The notes: generated by a model from the sequence alone, not told the origin. A stretch of 64,000 nucleotides of DNA from Bacteroidales bacterium (GCA_028686425.1 JAQUBZ010000009.1:1-64000); one strand, 5' to 3'. Shown: positions 24,871 to 35,296, numbered from the stretch's first letter. Numbers and translations: made by a program.

Positions 24871-26493
24871 ATGTATAAGGAAGACAAATTGTATGTCGCT
24901 CATTCGACAAACGGACCCATTTCCATCATTGGCAAAATGGCAAACAGACACGGATTGATAGCAGGTGCAACCGGTACCGGTAAGACGGTATCATTGCAGG
25001 TATTGGCGGAAACATTCTCACAGGCAGGAGTACCTTGCTTCATGGCAGATATGAAAGGTGACCTTTCAGGAATAAGCCAGGTGGGGAAGATGAATGGTTT
25101 TATTGAAAAGCGGTGTGCCGAATTCGGAATAGAGTCTCCTCAGTTTGCAGAGTGCCCTACGCGTTTTTTTGATGTGTTCGGCGAACAGGGATATTGCATG
25201 AGAACAACAGTATCGGCTATGGGGCCGCAACTGCTGTCAAGACTGATGGAACTAAACGAAGTTCAGAGTGGCGTACTTAACGTAGTGTTCAGAATAGCAG
25301 ATGATCAGAATTTGCTTCTCATTGATTTGAAAGATTTGAGGCTGATGCTCGATTTTGTCGGAAAAAATGCTGCAAATTTCACAACATCATACGGAAATAT
25401 ATCTTCTGCAAGTATCGGAGCAATACAAAGGGCTTTGCTGGCAATCGAAAGTGAAGGAGGCGACAAATTTTTCGGAGAGCCAGCATTTGATGTCAACGAC
25501 CTGTTAGACAAGGTGAACGGTAAAGGTGTAATGAATGTTCTTGCCGCCGATAAATTGATGCAGAATCCGAAGCTTTATTCTACTTTTTTACTTTGGCTCC
25601 TCACCGAATTATATACACAGCTTCCGGAAGTGGGAGATCTTCCTCTTCCGAAACTTATATTTTTCTTTGATGAAGCCCACATGCTGTTTGAGGGAACTTC
25701 AAAGGCTCTTGTTGACAAGATAGAGCAGGTGATAAGGCTTATACGCTCTAAAGGTGTCGGCATATACTTCATTACGCAATCTCCTACAGATGTTCCCGTT
25801 GATATTTTAGGTCAGCTCGGTAATAGGATTCAGCATGCTCTCAGAGCATTTACACCGAAAGATCAGAAAGATGTGCGAGCAGCTGCCCAGACTTTCAGGG
25901 CCAACCCCGATTTCAAGACCGAAGACGCAATCATGGAGCTCGGTACGGGGGAGGCGCTTGTTTCATTTTTGGATGAAAAAGGGGCTCCGTCAATTGTCGA
26001 AAGGGCTAAAATATTATTTCCTTTGAGCTCTATCGGGGCGATATCGGACGGCCAGCGTCTCGACGTCAATAATATGGCACCATCCAATATAAAGGCATAC
26101 GATAAGTTTTTTGACCGCGAAAGTGCATACGAAGTGCTGAACGAGCATTATGAAAAGGCTCGAAAAGAAGCTGAAATAGCTGAAAAAGAGGCAGCTGAAG
26201 AGGCAGAAAGGGAGGCGGAAGAGAAAGAAAAGGCTAAAAAAGAGAAACAGTCAGGTAGAAATAAGTCTATAACACGCACTATTTTCGGAACGATGATAGG
26301 GGCTGTGGCTACAAGTTTTGCCAGAAGCATGGGAACACAGGTTGCAAGAAATATAACAAAGGGCAGTACCGGTTCAAGATCGACATCCTCCAAAAAGAAA
26401 AGTTCCACCACTCTGAATAAGGCCGCCAAATCTGCCACGAATGCAGCTACACGCAAGATTACCAATGAAATACTGAAAGGAATCTTTAAATAG
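24871..26493 (+). CDS. HerA/YjgR-type ATPase (DUF853 family)
   Basis: FtsK/HerA-superfamily P-loop ATPase (540 residues) similar to E. coli YjgR. Walker A GATGTGKT is at 32-39, MADMKGDLSG follows, Walker B is LIFFFDEAHMLFEG, and YFITQSPTDVPVDILGQLGNRIQHALRAFTP is typical of the family. The end carries a charged coiled coil of Glu/Ala/Lys (about 425-465) and a Ser/Lys-rich tail. The cellular role of the family is unknown. Transcribed alone from its own promoter and followed by a terminator. Confidence 0.88.
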   Translation: MYKEDKLYVAHSTNGPISIIGKMANRHGLIAGATGTGKTVSLQVLAETFSQAGVPCFMADMKGDLSGISQVGKMNGFIEKRCAEFGIESPQFAECPTRFFDVFGEQGYCMRTTVSAMGPQLLSRLMELNEVQSGVLNVVFRIADDQNLLLIDLKDLRLMLDFVGKNAANFTTSYGNISSASIGAIQRALLAIESEGGDKFFGEPAFDVNDLLDKVNGKGVMNVLAADKLMQNPKLYSTFLLWLLTELYTQLPEVGDLPLPKLIFFFDEAHMLFEGTSKALVDKIEQVIRLIRSKGVGIYFITQSPTDVPVDILGQLGNRIQHALRAFTPKDQKDVRAAAQTFRANPDFKTEDAIMELGTGEALVSFLDEKGAPSIVERAKILFPLSSIGAISDGQRLDVNNMAPSNIKAYDKFFDRESAYEVLNEHYEKARKEAEIAEKEAAEEAEREAEEKEKAKKEKQSGRNKSITRTIFGTMIGAVATSFARSMGTQVARNITKGSTGSRSTSSKKKSSTTLNKAAKSATNAATRKITNEILKGIFK

Positions 26494-26502
26494 AGTTGTG
26501 TT

Positions 26503-26527
26503 GTGGGTGCTTTATGACCCACTTTTT
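26503..26527 (+). terminator. Terminator after the HerA-like gene
   Basis: Stem GTGGGT / ACCCAC (26503-26508, 26517-26522) followed by five T. Short stem, so moderate confidence. Confidence 0.6.
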
Positions 26528-26548
26528 AAAATATCGGCGGGGTAGGGG

Positions 26549-27565
26549 TTAATCTCTTGCTCCGCTGTTTATATTCAGATATGTGTCAATACGAAGTTTG
26601 ACATTTTCCTGAAGATTTCTGAAATAGAAAGGAATTTCCTGTATATGATAATTTCCCCTTTTGAAAAATGGCTCTAACGCAGGAATGTAGTAGTCGTCAG
26701 GATTTATGCCGTCAACAATAAGTACATGTTTGAGGGTATCGACTTTGACCCCTATCATATTATTGACCTCTTTGGCAATACTTCCGTCTCTGTTGAGAAA
26801 TACTGCTCCGAGGTGTTGCTCGCGGTCGGCATAAGTTGTGTCTGTATGCCAATTCAAAGGATTGATAATAAAGCAATTATCATCTAAATATCCGGATGTT
26901 GCCGACGTATCGGACAGACTGATGGTGGAAATACATACTCCTAAATCTTTATCTCCCCGAGCAGGTCGCAAATATGTGCAACCGACAGTATCTTGTGGAG
27001 TTACTTTATATCCCATAATGTATCCGGCCACAAAACGGCTGAAAATCTCATCATCAAACTTCTTCTGTATGAGTTCGATGACACATTTGGCTCCCTGGCT
27101 GTGTCCGGCAAGAATAAAAGGTCTTCCATTATTGAAATGTGAGATGTAGTAATCGAATGCATTGGAAATATCTTCAAAAGCAATAGCGAATCGTCTTTCT
27201 ATCTCTTTGTCATCCAACAGAAAAGATTCAAGTGAAATCTGTCTGTAATATGGAGAGTAGAAATTTGCATCCCGGCTGAAGGCCTCTCTTCCCAAAATGA
27301 TTGAAGGGTCAACTGCGTTTCTTTCACGCTGATTATCAATATCCATGAAATGAATTGTATCTCCTTTTGGAGAAATACTGTCCCAGATACATGTGGGGAC
27401 GATATAAAATACATCCACATCTTTGCCGCGCTCCATAGCCTGAGGTTCAAACCATGAAGATGAGAGAGAATAGTCTGCTTTATGGGGGATTGTGCGGTTG
27501 TCGCACCCTGCCGACATAAATATACAAGTTACAATGATTACTGAAAATACCGAATGTGCCTTCAT
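26549..27565 (-). CDS. DUF3089 alpha/beta-hydrolase-like lipoprotein
   Basis: Envelope lipoprotein (338 residues; lipobox Cys21, MSAGC) of the DUF3089 family. DVFYIVPTCIWD (51-62) and the nucleophile elbow GHSQG (154-158, Ser156) point to an esterase- or lipase-type hydrolase. Substrate unknown. Its ATG overlaps the stop of the upstream YbaK gene by 4 nt, so the two are translationally coupled although no shared function is evident. Confidence 0.8.
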   Translation of the reverse strand: MKAHSVFSVIIVTCIFMSAGCDNRTIPHKADYSLSSSWFEPQAMERGKDVDVFYIVPTCIWDSISPKGDTIHFMDIDNQRERNAVDPSIILGREAFSRDANFYSPYYRQISLESFLLDDKEIERRFAIAFEDISNAFDYYISHFNNGRPFILAGHSQGAKCVIELIQKKFDDEIFSRFVAGYIMGYKVTPQDTVGCTYLRPARGDKDLGVCISTISLSDTSATSGYLDDNCFIINPLNWHTDTTYADREQHLGAVFLNRDGSIAKEVNNMIGVKVDTLKHVLIVDGINPDDYYIPALEPFFKRGNYHIQEIPFYFRNLQENVKLRIDTYLNINSGARD

Positions 27566-28032
27566 AATGGATATATTTGTGCTTCTGTAAATGTTATAAG
27601 TATCTGTGGATTAATCTTAATCTGCAAGCCTCTCAAACCTGCGCTGACGTATATATAGTCGTACAGCAGTGCACTTTCGTGGATAAAAGTAGGGAATTTC
27701 TTTTTCATACCTATCGGAGAACAGCCACCTCTGATGTATCCTGTGACGGGAAGCAGCTCTTTGACGTGAATCATATCGCAATTTTTGTTGCCGGAAATTT
27801 TTGCAGCTACTCTCAAATCTACTTCAAAGTTGCCTGGAATGACACATACAAAATATCCCGTCTTGTCCCCCTTGAGTACTAATGTTTTGAATACCTGTTC
27901 AATATCCTCTCCAAGCTGTTCTGCCACATGGTCGGCTGACAAGTGCTCTTCATCCACTTCATACGGGATTATGTCATATTCAATCCCTGCTGCATCCAGA
28001 AGTCTTCCTGCATTTGTTTTAACGGCTTTCAT
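27562..28032 (-). CDS. ybaK: Cys-tRNA(Pro)/aminoacyl-tRNA deacylase, YbaK/EbsC family
   Basis: Trans-editing enzyme that hydrolyses mischarged aminoacyl-tRNA (156 residues). Typical segments: KTNAGRLLDAAGIEYDIIPYEVDEEHLSADHVAEQLG, VFKTLVLKGDKTGYFVCVIPG with the conserved Lys in KTLV, and GYIRGGCSPIGMKK. Of normal size for YbaK. Forms a two-gene unit with the DUF3089 gene (4-nt overlap) and is divergent from the gene at 28053. Confidence 0.9.
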   Translation of the reverse strand: MKAVKTNAGRLLDAAGIEYDIIPYEVDEEHLSADHVAEQLGEDIEQVFKTLVLKGDKTGYFVCVIPGNFEVDLRVAAKISGNKNCDMIHVKELLPVTGYIRGGCSPIGMKKKFPTFIHESALLYDYIYVSAGLRGLQIKINPQILITFTEAQIYPL

Positions 28033-28052
28033 AAAAATTGTACCTTTACGCT

Positions 28053-28838
28053 ATGAATTTTGTCAACGAGTTTAAAGAATTTATAAATGGTACCGGCCTG
28101 ATATATCGTCAGGACGGAAATTCTTTTTATTTTCCGGACAAAGATACAACAATCAGGCTGGTTTTGAAAAGGAATGATATGTTTTCATTTCCGTCCGATA
28201 GTCTTACGGGAGCAGTAATTTACCTTTATGAAGACAGTTGGTATCGTGATAATGAGGTTGTTAAAAAGAGAATATGTTCAAACTTGGGCCAATTTATATC
28301 TATTTTTGCAAGAAAATGTGAAATTAAAAAAATCACAACTCCGCAAGCTTCGGATTTTCTGGACAAGTATCACGCTTATGGCGCAGCAAGGAGTAAATAC
28401 AGATACGGACTCTATTTTCGTGACAGACTTGTAGCTGTTTCAAGCTTTTCAGATTCAAGGCCGATGAGGAGGATTATCCATGGAGTTGAAATGAGTGTAA
28501 ATTCATACGAATGGGTGAGATACGCATCACTTCCCGATTGCCGCATTGCAGGAGGAATGGGCAAATCTCTTCAGGCATTTGTGGATGACGTTCATCCTGA
28601 CGAAGTTATGACATACGCGGACAAAGAGTGGTCTGAAGGGGCTGCATACACCAAACTCGGCTTCATAAAGGTAGAAGAGAGGGCTCCGGTATTGTTTTAT
28701 GTCAATACACTCACCAACGAACGAATATCACTTAAGAAGATAGCATCCGATAAAGCATATAAAGACTTGATAATCAATGAACAATATAGCCTTATACAAA
28801 ATATGGGCAGTGTCAAGTATCTCAAGAGTTATCTTTAG
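28053..28838 (+). CDS. Unnamed protein with a Mom/GNAT-like C-terminal domain
   Basis: 261 residues from ATG 28053. The N-terminal 100 residues are unrecognised. The second half, FLDKYHAYGAARSKYRYGLYFRDRLVAVSSFS...YEWVRYAS...GGMGKSLQAFV...VMTYADKEWSEGAAYTKLGF, follows a pattern known from phage-encoded proteins of the GNAT-like fold, often beside homing endonucleases and related in form to Mom. No phage gene is nearby. Function unknown. The last 17 nt overlap the 3' end of clpC on the other strand. A weak -7 box, TACCTTTA, lies about 8 nt before the ATG. Confidence 0.7.
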   Translation: MNFVNEFKEFINGTGLIYRQDGNSFYFPDKDTTIRLVLKRNDMFSFPSDSLTGAVIYLYEDSWYRDNEVVKKRICSNLGQFISIFARKCEIKKITTPQASDFLDKYHAYGAARSKYRYGLYFRDRLVAVSSFSDSRPMRRIIHGVEMSVNSYEWVRYASLPDCRIAGGMGKSLQAFVDDVHPDEVMTYADKEWSEGAAYTKLGFIKVEERAPVLFYVNTLTNERISLKKIASDKAYKDLIINEQYSLIQNMGSVKYLKSYL

Positions 28839-31287
28839 TCGCGCTGACTGTCCTGGCTCTCCTGTCTGTGGCAGTTCTTTCAACCACCGTATTGTTTTTC
28901 TCCTTGTTGAGAGTAATCGTAATGTCGGAGCACTTGATTCGACCCTCAATAATGGTTTCCGACACAGGATCTTCTACGTATTTTTGAATGGCTCGTTTCA
29001 GAGGTCTTGCACCAAATTTGGGGTCGTATCCCACTTCGGCAATAAACTTTTTGGCTTCCTTGTCCACGCTCAGGTTGTAGCCCAATTGCCGAATCCTCTT
29101 TAGTAAATCCTTCAACTCAATATCGATAATTTGACAGATATCCTCTTTGGTCAGAGTGTTGAAATATATTTGTTCGTCAAGCCTGTTGAGAAATTCGGGA
29201 GAAAACACCTTGCTGAGTGCTTTGTTTATAATATTTTTAGTATTCTTTCCTGCCTCTGTGCTACTTGTTGAGAATCCCACTCCCGATCCGAAATCTTTCA
29301 ATTCGCGGCTTCCTATATTGGAAGTCAGAATCAATATGGTGTTCTTAAAATCGATATATCTCCCATTACTGTCGGTAAGTCTCCCTTCATCAAGCACCTG
29401 CAGCAGCACGTTGAATATGTCCGGATGAGCTTTTTCCACTTCGTCAAGCAATACCACCGAATATGGTTTTCTTCTGATCTGTTCGCTCAGTTGTCCCCCC
29501 TCGTTGTATCCCACATATCCCGGAGGAGCTCCTATAAGTCTGCTGACTGAAAATTTTTCGATGTATTCACTCATGTCTATCCTTACAATATTGTCCTCGG
29601 AATCAAACATATACTCTGCTATCTTTTTGGCAAGCTGTGTCTTACCGACACCGGTCGGCCCCAAAAACAAGAATGAACCAATCGGCTTGTTCGGATCTTT
29701 AAGGCCTGCTCTGCTTCGTCTTATGGCCTTGACTACCTTGCATATTGCATCATCCTGCCCGATAATCCCGGTTTTGAGTATGTTGTCCATGTTCATAAGT
29801 CTCTGACTTTCACTTTCGGCAATTTTATGAACGGGTATGTTGCTCATGACAGATACTACTTCTGCAATATCTTCCTCATTTACAATACTTTTAGGTGTAG
29901 AATCCGCTTTGCTCCACTCTGTATGGGCTTCCTCGATCAATTTTATTTTTTCTTTTTCGATGTAATGAAGTTCTGATGATGTTTTAAAATCTCCGGCTAA
30001 CACGGCTTCCCTTTTCTTTAAACGAATCGGGTCTATTTCGCTCTCAATCATCTCAATGTCTTCCGGAACACCTGTATTCCCAATATGGACCCTTGATCCT
30101 GCCTCATCCATGACATCTATGGCCTTATCAGGCAGACATCTGCTTGAAATATATCTTTGAGAGAGTGAAATGCATGATTTGACGGCCTCATCTGTGTAGA
30201 TGACATTATGAAAACTTTCATATTTGCCTTGAATGCCTTTCAATATGGCGAGTGTCTGGTCATAATTTGTAGGATCAACCATGATTTTCTGGAATCTTCT
30301 CTCCAAAGCGCCGTCCTTTTCAATGATTTCCCGATACTCATCGAGAGTGGTTGCCCCTATGCACTGAATCTCTCCGCGGGCAAGGGCCGGCTTCAGCAAA
30401 TTGGCCGCATCAAGTGATCCGGGAGCGCCTCCTGCACCTACAAGAGTGTGCATTTCGTCTATAAACAGAATTATATTCGGATTGTCTTTAATCTCCGATA
30501 AAATAGATTTGATCCTCTCCTCAAATTGGCCTCTGTATTTCGTTCCTGCAACAACCGCACCCATGTCGAGAGAGATAATTTTTTTGTCAATAAGGGATCT
30601 TGAAATCGATTTTTTGGCAATTTTGGCAGCAAGTCCCTCCACGATGGCCGATTTACCGACCCCGGACTCTCCAATCAGAATAGGGTTGTTTTTCTTACGG
30701 CGACCCAATATCTGTGCAAGTCTCTCTATTTCGGCTTCTCTGCCCACAACCGGATCGAGTCTGCCGCTCATGGCCGCTTTTGTAAGGTCATAGCCATAGT
30801 TGCTCAATACCGAAGTCTCCTTTTTTGAGGAACTGCCTTCTTCGCGGGAATTTTCCATTTGGCTGTTGGCAAATTTAAGGATGACGGCATCTGCATTTAT
30901 TCCATGGCGTGAAAGTACTTTTCTTACATTGTTATTGTCGGAAGAGAGTATTGCGACAAGAATGTGGGCGGGCGTAGGCTCCTTTCCGTCTGCAACAAGT
31001 CGTTTGAGTGAGACACTGAAGACTTGTTTTACCTCTTCGGAAATATTTACCTGATTGGCATTTTCATAAGGGACAGGGTCGGGGAATCCTATAAGATCTT
31101 CTATCTCCTTTTTTATTGCCTTAAGGTCTGCCCCAATTTGATTCAGCAGATCTGTAGCATTGTTGGGGGCCATCCTCAACAATCCAAGAAACAGATGGTC
31201 AGGCATTACCGAATAACTTCCGAGCCTGATTGCTTCTTCCCTCGATAGAGACAGCAGTATTTTTAAGTCGTGTGAAAGTGGGTTCAT
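28822..31287 (-). CDS. clpC: Clp protease ATP-binding subunit, ClpC type
   Basis: Hsp100 unfoldase (821 residues) that feeds substrates to ClpP. Order: two Clp N repeats (about 1-150), AAA+ module 1 with Walker A GESGVGKS (206-213) and FIDEMHTLVGAGG, a middle region, AAA+ module 2 with GPTGVGKT and VVLLDEVEKAHPD, and the C-terminal D2 small domain. The EGRLTDSNGRYIDFKNTILILTSN stretch is characteristic. A basic, Thr/Arg-rich tail of about 20 residues ends the protein and overlaps the converging gene by 17 nt. Confidence 0.93.
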   Translation of the reverse strand: MNPLSHDLKILLSLSREEAIRLGSYSVMPDHLFLGLLRMAPNNATDLLNQIGADLKAIKKEIEDLIGFPDPVPYENANQVNISEEVKQVFSVSLKRLVADGKEPTPAHILVAILSSDNNNVRKVLSRHGINADAVILKFANSQMENSREEGSSSKKETSVLSNYGYDLTKAAMSGRLDPVVGREAEIERLAQILGRRKKNNPILIGESGVGKSAIVEGLAAKIAKKSISRSLIDKKIISLDMGAVVAGTKYRGQFEERIKSILSEIKDNPNIILFIDEMHTLVGAGGAPGSLDAANLLKPALARGEIQCIGATTLDEYREIIEKDGALERRFQKIMVDPTNYDQTLAILKGIQGKYESFHNVIYTDEAVKSCISLSQRYISSRCLPDKAIDVMDEAGSRVHIGNTGVPEDIEMIESEIDPIRLKKREAVLAGDFKTSSELHYIEKEKIKLIEEAHTEWSKADSTPKSIVNEEDIAEVVSVMSNIPVHKIAESESQRLMNMDNILKTGIIGQDDAICKVVKAIRRSRAGLKDPNKPIGSFLFLGPTGVGKTQLAKKIAEYMFDSEDNIVRIDMSEYIEKFSVSRLIGAPPGYVGYNEGGQLSEQIRRKPYSVVLLDEVEKAHPDIFNVLLQVLDEGRLTDSNGRYIDFKNTILILTSNIGSRELKDFGSGVGFSTSSTEAGKNTKNIINKALSKVFSPEFLNRLDEQIYFNTLTKEDICQIIDIELKDLLKRIRQLGYNLSVDKEAKKFIAEVGYDPKFGARPLKRAIQKYVEDPVSETIIEGRIKCSDITITLNKEKNNTVVERTATDRRARTVSATKDNS

Positions 31288-31408
31288 CGTGAATTTTACT
31301 AATAAAGGTGCAAGGTACTAAAATTGTACGAAAATAAATAATTTGTCAGGTCCACTTTTTATTTGTAATTTTACATTTCGTTTTTTACAAAGTAAATTAC
31401 CAAATAGA

Positions 31409-33928
31409 ATGGAAAGTGAAGAAAATACAGGTAGGATTATTCCTATAAACATCGAAAATGAAATGAAGAGCGCATACATTGATTATTCAATGTCTGTTAT
31501 TGTTTCAAGGGCTCTTCCTGACGTTAGGGATGGAATGAAACCGGTGCACAGGAGAGTGTTATATGGTATGTACGGTCTGGGCCTTACATACAATCAGGGC
31601 GTCAAGAAATCTGCCCGTATTGTAGGTGAAGTACTTGGTAAATATCACCCTCATGGTGATTCCAGTGTATATGATGCAATGGCCAGACTGGCCCAACCTT
31701 GGAATATGCGCTACATGCTTGTACTCGGGCAGGGCAACTTCGGATCGGTTGACGGCGACTCTGTTGCTGCAATGCGTTATACGGAGGCCAAGCTTCAGAA
31801 ACTTGCAGAAGAAGTGATTGAAGATCTTGACAAAGATACTGTGGATTTCATGCCGAACTTTGATGAGTCTTTGCAGGAACCGGTAGTATTGCCATCCAAA
31901 GCTCCTCTGCTTTTGATGAACGGCGCATCCGGAATTGCTGTGGGTATGGCAACAAATATGGCTCCTCACAATCTCGGCGAGTGTTGTGATGCAATATGCG
32001 CATATATCGATAATAATGAGATAACTCTCGATGAACTCATGCAGTATATCAAGGGTCCCGATTTTCCGACAGGAGGTATAATTCAGGGCTATAAAGGTAT
32101 CAGAGATGCGTTTGAAACGGGGAGGGGACGTATTGTAGTACGTTCAAAGACGGAAATAGAGGTTTCCGATACAGGAAGAGAGACAATAGTTGTCACTGAA
32201 ATACCGTATAATATCAATAAGAAAGAGCTTATTGAAAGTATAGCCGAGCTTGTCGAAAATAAAAAGATAGAAGGCATTTCATATATCAACGACGAGAGTG
32301 ACAGAACAGGTATGCGTATTGTAATCAAGTTGAAGATGGGATCTGTGGCCAATGTGGTTTTGAACACATTGTTCAAATATACTCAGCTCCAATCAAGTTT
32401 TTCTGTCAACAACATCGCTCTTGTTGACGGACGCCCTCGTCTTCTTAACCTCAAATCTCTGATTACATACTTTGTACGCCATCGTCATGAAGTGGTAGTC
32501 CGCAGGACTAAGTTTGAGTTGGACAAGGCCCTCAAGAGGGCACATATACTTGAAGGTTTGTTGAAAGCTCTTGACATCATCGATGAAATTATAGCACTGA
32601 TAAGAGCTTCAAAGACAGTTCAGGATGCACGTGAGGGTCTGATGTCCTCATTCGGATTTACCGCAGAGCAGGCAGATGCGATTGTCGAAATGAAGTTGCG
32701 CCAGCTGACCGGCTTGGAAAGAGATAAGTTGCAGGCAGAATATGATGAACTTGAAAAGCTGATACATCACTTGCAGGAAGTTCTTGCAAACGTATCGATG
32801 CAGATGGATATAATAAAGGGAGAGTTGGTGGATTTGAAAGAAAAGTACGGAGATCCGAGAAGAAGCAAAATTGAGATGTCTGCAGAGGATTTCAATCCTG
32901 AAGATTTCTATCCTAATGAAGATGTGGTTATTACAATTTCACATCTGGGCTATATCAAAAGAACGCCTCTGACTGAGTACAGACTTCAGAACAGAGGTGG
33001 AATAGGTGCAAAAGGGAGCACTACACGCGATGAAGATTTCATCGAACATATCTATGTTGCCAATATGCACAGTACGCTGATGCTGTTCACAAAGAATGGC
33101 AAATGCTATTGGCTCAAAGTATATGATGTTCCGGAAGGATCCAAAGCTTCAAAAGGACGTGCCATCCAAAATGTAATCAATATCGAATCTACAGATACGG
33201 TTCAGGCTTATATCAATGTCAAGAACCTTGAGGATACCGATTATATTAATAGTACGTATGTAGTGCTGGCTACTATGAAGGGGACCATTAAGAAGACGTT
33301 GCTTGAAGCATATTCACGTCCGAGAGCCAATGGGGTGAATGCAATTACCATTCGCGAGGGAGATGCTCTGATTGAAGCTGTTCTTACCAATGGCAATAAC
33401 GATATACTTCTTGCAGGTCGTGCAGGCAAGTGTTGCCGATTCCATGAATCCGATGCAAGAGCAATCGGCAGGACGGCAGCAGGAGTACGCGGTATCAATA
33501 TTGATGAGAGTGATGAAGTGATTGGTATGATTTGTGTAGATTCTGAAGAAGAGAGCAGCAAGCATATTCTCGTAGTCAGCGAAAATGGATATGGAAAGCG
33601 CTCTAATTTGGAAGATTACCGCATAACAAACAGAGGAGGCAAAGGTGTAAAAACTCTCAATATAACCGAAAAGACCGGCGATTTGATTGCTATCAAAGCT
33701 GTTACCGATGACAATGATCTGATGATTATAAATAAATCGGGAATCACAATCAGAGTTGCAGTATCGGATATCAGAGTAGCAGGCAGAGCCACCCAGGGAG
33801 TGAGATTGATAAATATCAGAGAGGGAGACAGTATTGCAGCAGTCTGTTCGGTTGACAAATCGGAAGAGGATGAGGCAGTAAGTGGAGAGCCTTCCGGTGA
33901 AGAGACTTCAAATGAAGAAAATATTTAA
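31409..33928 (+). CDS. gyrA: DNA gyrase subunit A
   Basis: Type II topoisomerase subunit that cuts and rejoins DNA (839 residues from ATG 31409; the upstream 22 codons are excluded as they lack the conserved start). Catalytic Tyr124 lies in AMRYTEAKL. The C-terminal pinwheel carries the GyrA-box-like RITNRGGKGVKT, which favours gyrase over ParC. The quinolone-resistance region reads HPHGDSSVYDA with S85 and D89, equivalent to E. coli S83 and D87, so it is in the unmutated state. Tail is acidic. Confidence 0.95.
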   Translation: MESEENTGRIIPINIENEMKSAYIDYSMSVIVSRALPDVRDGMKPVHRRVLYGMYGLGLTYNQGVKKSARIVGEVLGKYHPHGDSSVYDAMARLAQPWNMRYMLVLGQGNFGSVDGDSVAAMRYTEAKLQKLAEEVIEDLDKDTVDFMPNFDESLQEPVVLPSKAPLLLMNGASGIAVGMATNMAPHNLGECCDAICAYIDNNEITLDELMQYIKGPDFPTGGIIQGYKGIRDAFETGRGRIVVRSKTEIEVSDTGRETIVVTEIPYNINKKELIESIAELVENKKIEGISYINDESDRTGMRIVIKLKMGSVANVVLNTLFKYTQLQSSFSVNNIALVDGRPRLLNLKSLITYFVRHRHEVVVRRTKFELDKALKRAHILEGLLKALDIIDEIIALIRASKTVQDAREGLMSSFGFTAEQADAIVEMKLRQLTGLERDKLQAEYDELEKLIHHLQEVLANVSMQMDIIKGELVDLKEKYGDPRRSKIEMSAEDFNPEDFYPNEDVVITISHLGYIKRTPLTEYRLQNRGGIGAKGSTTRDEDFIEHIYVANMHSTLMLFTKNGKCYWLKVYDVPEGSKASKGRAIQNVINIESTDTVQAYINVKNLEDTDYINSTYVVLATMKGTIKKTLLEAYSRPRANGVNAITIREGDALIEAVLTNGNNDILLAGRAGKCCRFHESDARAIGRTAAGVRGINIDESDEVIGMICVDSEEESSKHILVVSENGYGKRSNLEDYRITNRGGKGVKTLNITEKTGDLIAIKAVTDDNDLMIINKSGITIRVAVSDIRVAGRATQGVRLINIREGDSIAAVCSVDKSEEDEAVSGEPSGEETSNEENI

Positions 33929-33964
33929 TAACTGGAAATAAAATTTAATTATTTATCGTTAACT

Positions 33965-35278
33965 ATGAAGAAAATAGTGATTGCATTGGCACTTATACTA
34001 TCGGTAACAATGGTAAGTGCACAACCCAAAAATCCTGCTGATGCTCAAAAAGCTGTAGATAAAGCTGTCGCAAACAGCAAGGATGCCAAAAAAGCATTAA
34101 AGCCTGCTACATGGATTTCTTTGGCAGATGCTTATATCAATGCTTATGAATTGCCTACAAAGAATCTGCTGATTAATACTCCTCAAATGGAGGTTAAACT
34201 GTTCTTGAAAGGGCAACAGGTTATTTCAACTGAAACAAGAAAAGGTACTGAAGGTGAATATACTGTTGATATCTATCAGGATAAGGACCTTTATTACAAT
34301 TCAAACGGTCTTCTTGAATTGTGGATTGTCACCAAACCTGCAGTTGAAGGGGATTTACTTGGTTTAGCCAAAGATGCTTTGATGAAAGCTGCCGCAGTTG
34401 ATGCAAAAGGAGCAAAGACCAAAGATATAGCAGAGAAGCTCGAAAATATTCACCAGAAACTCAACAATGAGGCCCTTTCTCTTTATCTTATCGGTAACTA
34501 CAAAGAATCAAGCAGATTGTTTGAAGCTTCTTTGGGAACTTACGATAATGACATAGTAAAGAAAATTGACTCGATGAATGTATATTATACCGCGTTGGTT
34601 TCAGCCATGGCCGGTGATAGAGAAAAGGCTATTACTTACTATAAGAAATGTATCGATATGAAATACTATTCTGAAGGTAATGCTTTCTCTAATCTTGCAG
34701 AAATATACAGAACATCAGGTGATATGGATGCATGCAAGGCCACATTGGAACATGGATTTGCTCAATATCCTCAAAGTCAGGGAATTCTTGTAGGACTTAT
34801 CAATCTATATCGTGAAACTGGTGATGACCCTAAGAAGATGTTCGATTTGTTGCATCAGGCTCAGGAGAACGAACCTAACAATGCAAGTTTGTTCTATGTG
34901 GAAGGTGAAGTTTACAAAAATCTCGGTGATATTGAGAATGCTGCCAAACTTTTCAGAAAATCATCAGAAGTTGATCCTAACTATGTGTTTGGTATTTTGA
35001 ATGTGGGCATTCTTTATTATGACCATGCAGTTGATATTCAAAATGCCGCAAATGAAGAAACTGATGATGCCAAGTATATGGCATACGTCAAGGAATTTGA
35101 AGAATCGCTTGAAAAGGCCATTGAACCTTTTGAAAAAGCATTCTCAGTTGCAACTGACCCTGAAATCAAACAGGCTATTGCAGAATATCTTAAGAATGTG
35201 TATTTCCGTTTCCGTGAAAAAGGACCGGAGTATGCAGCCGCATACGAAAAATACAACAATTATCTCAAAGTTGAGTAA
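33965..35278 (+). CDS. Exported TPR-repeat protein
   Basis: 437-residue secreted protein with a cleavable signal (MKKIVIALALILSVTMVSAQ). Tetratricopeptide repeats are visible from about residue 165 on: ALSLYLIGNYKESSRLFEASL, GDREKAITYYKKCIDMKYYSEGNAFSNLAEIYRTSGDMDACKATLEHG and YKNLGDIENAAKLFRKSSEVDPNY. Probably a periplasmic scaffold. 36 nt after gyrA and closed by a strong terminator. Confidence 0.85.
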   Translation: MKKIVIALALILSVTMVSAQPKNPADAQKAVDKAVANSKDAKKALKPATWISLADAYINAYELPTKNLLINTPQMEVKLFLKGQQVISTETRKGTEGEYTVDIYQDKDLYYNSNGLLELWIVTKPAVEGDLLGLAKDALMKAAAVDAKGAKTKDIAEKLENIHQKLNNEALSLYLIGNYKESSRLFEASLGTYDNDIVKKIDSMNVYYTALVSAMAGDREKAITYYKKCIDMKYYSEGNAFSNLAEIYRTSGDMDACKATLEHGFAQYPQSQGILVGLINLYRETGDDPKKMFDLLHQAQENEPNNASLFYVEGEVYKNLGDIENAAKLFRKSSEVDPNYVFGILNVGILYYDHAVDIQNAANEETDDAKYMAYVKEFEESLEKAIEPFEKAFSVATDPEIKQAIAEYLKNVYFRFREKGPEYAAAYEKYNNYLKVE

Positions 35279-35296
35279 TCGTCAGATTGATGACAT

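Noticed and set aside
31409..33928. ParC (topoisomerase IV) instead of GyrA
   Set aside because: The C-terminal domain has a GyrA-box-like NRGGKG segment and the length and tail fit GyrA.
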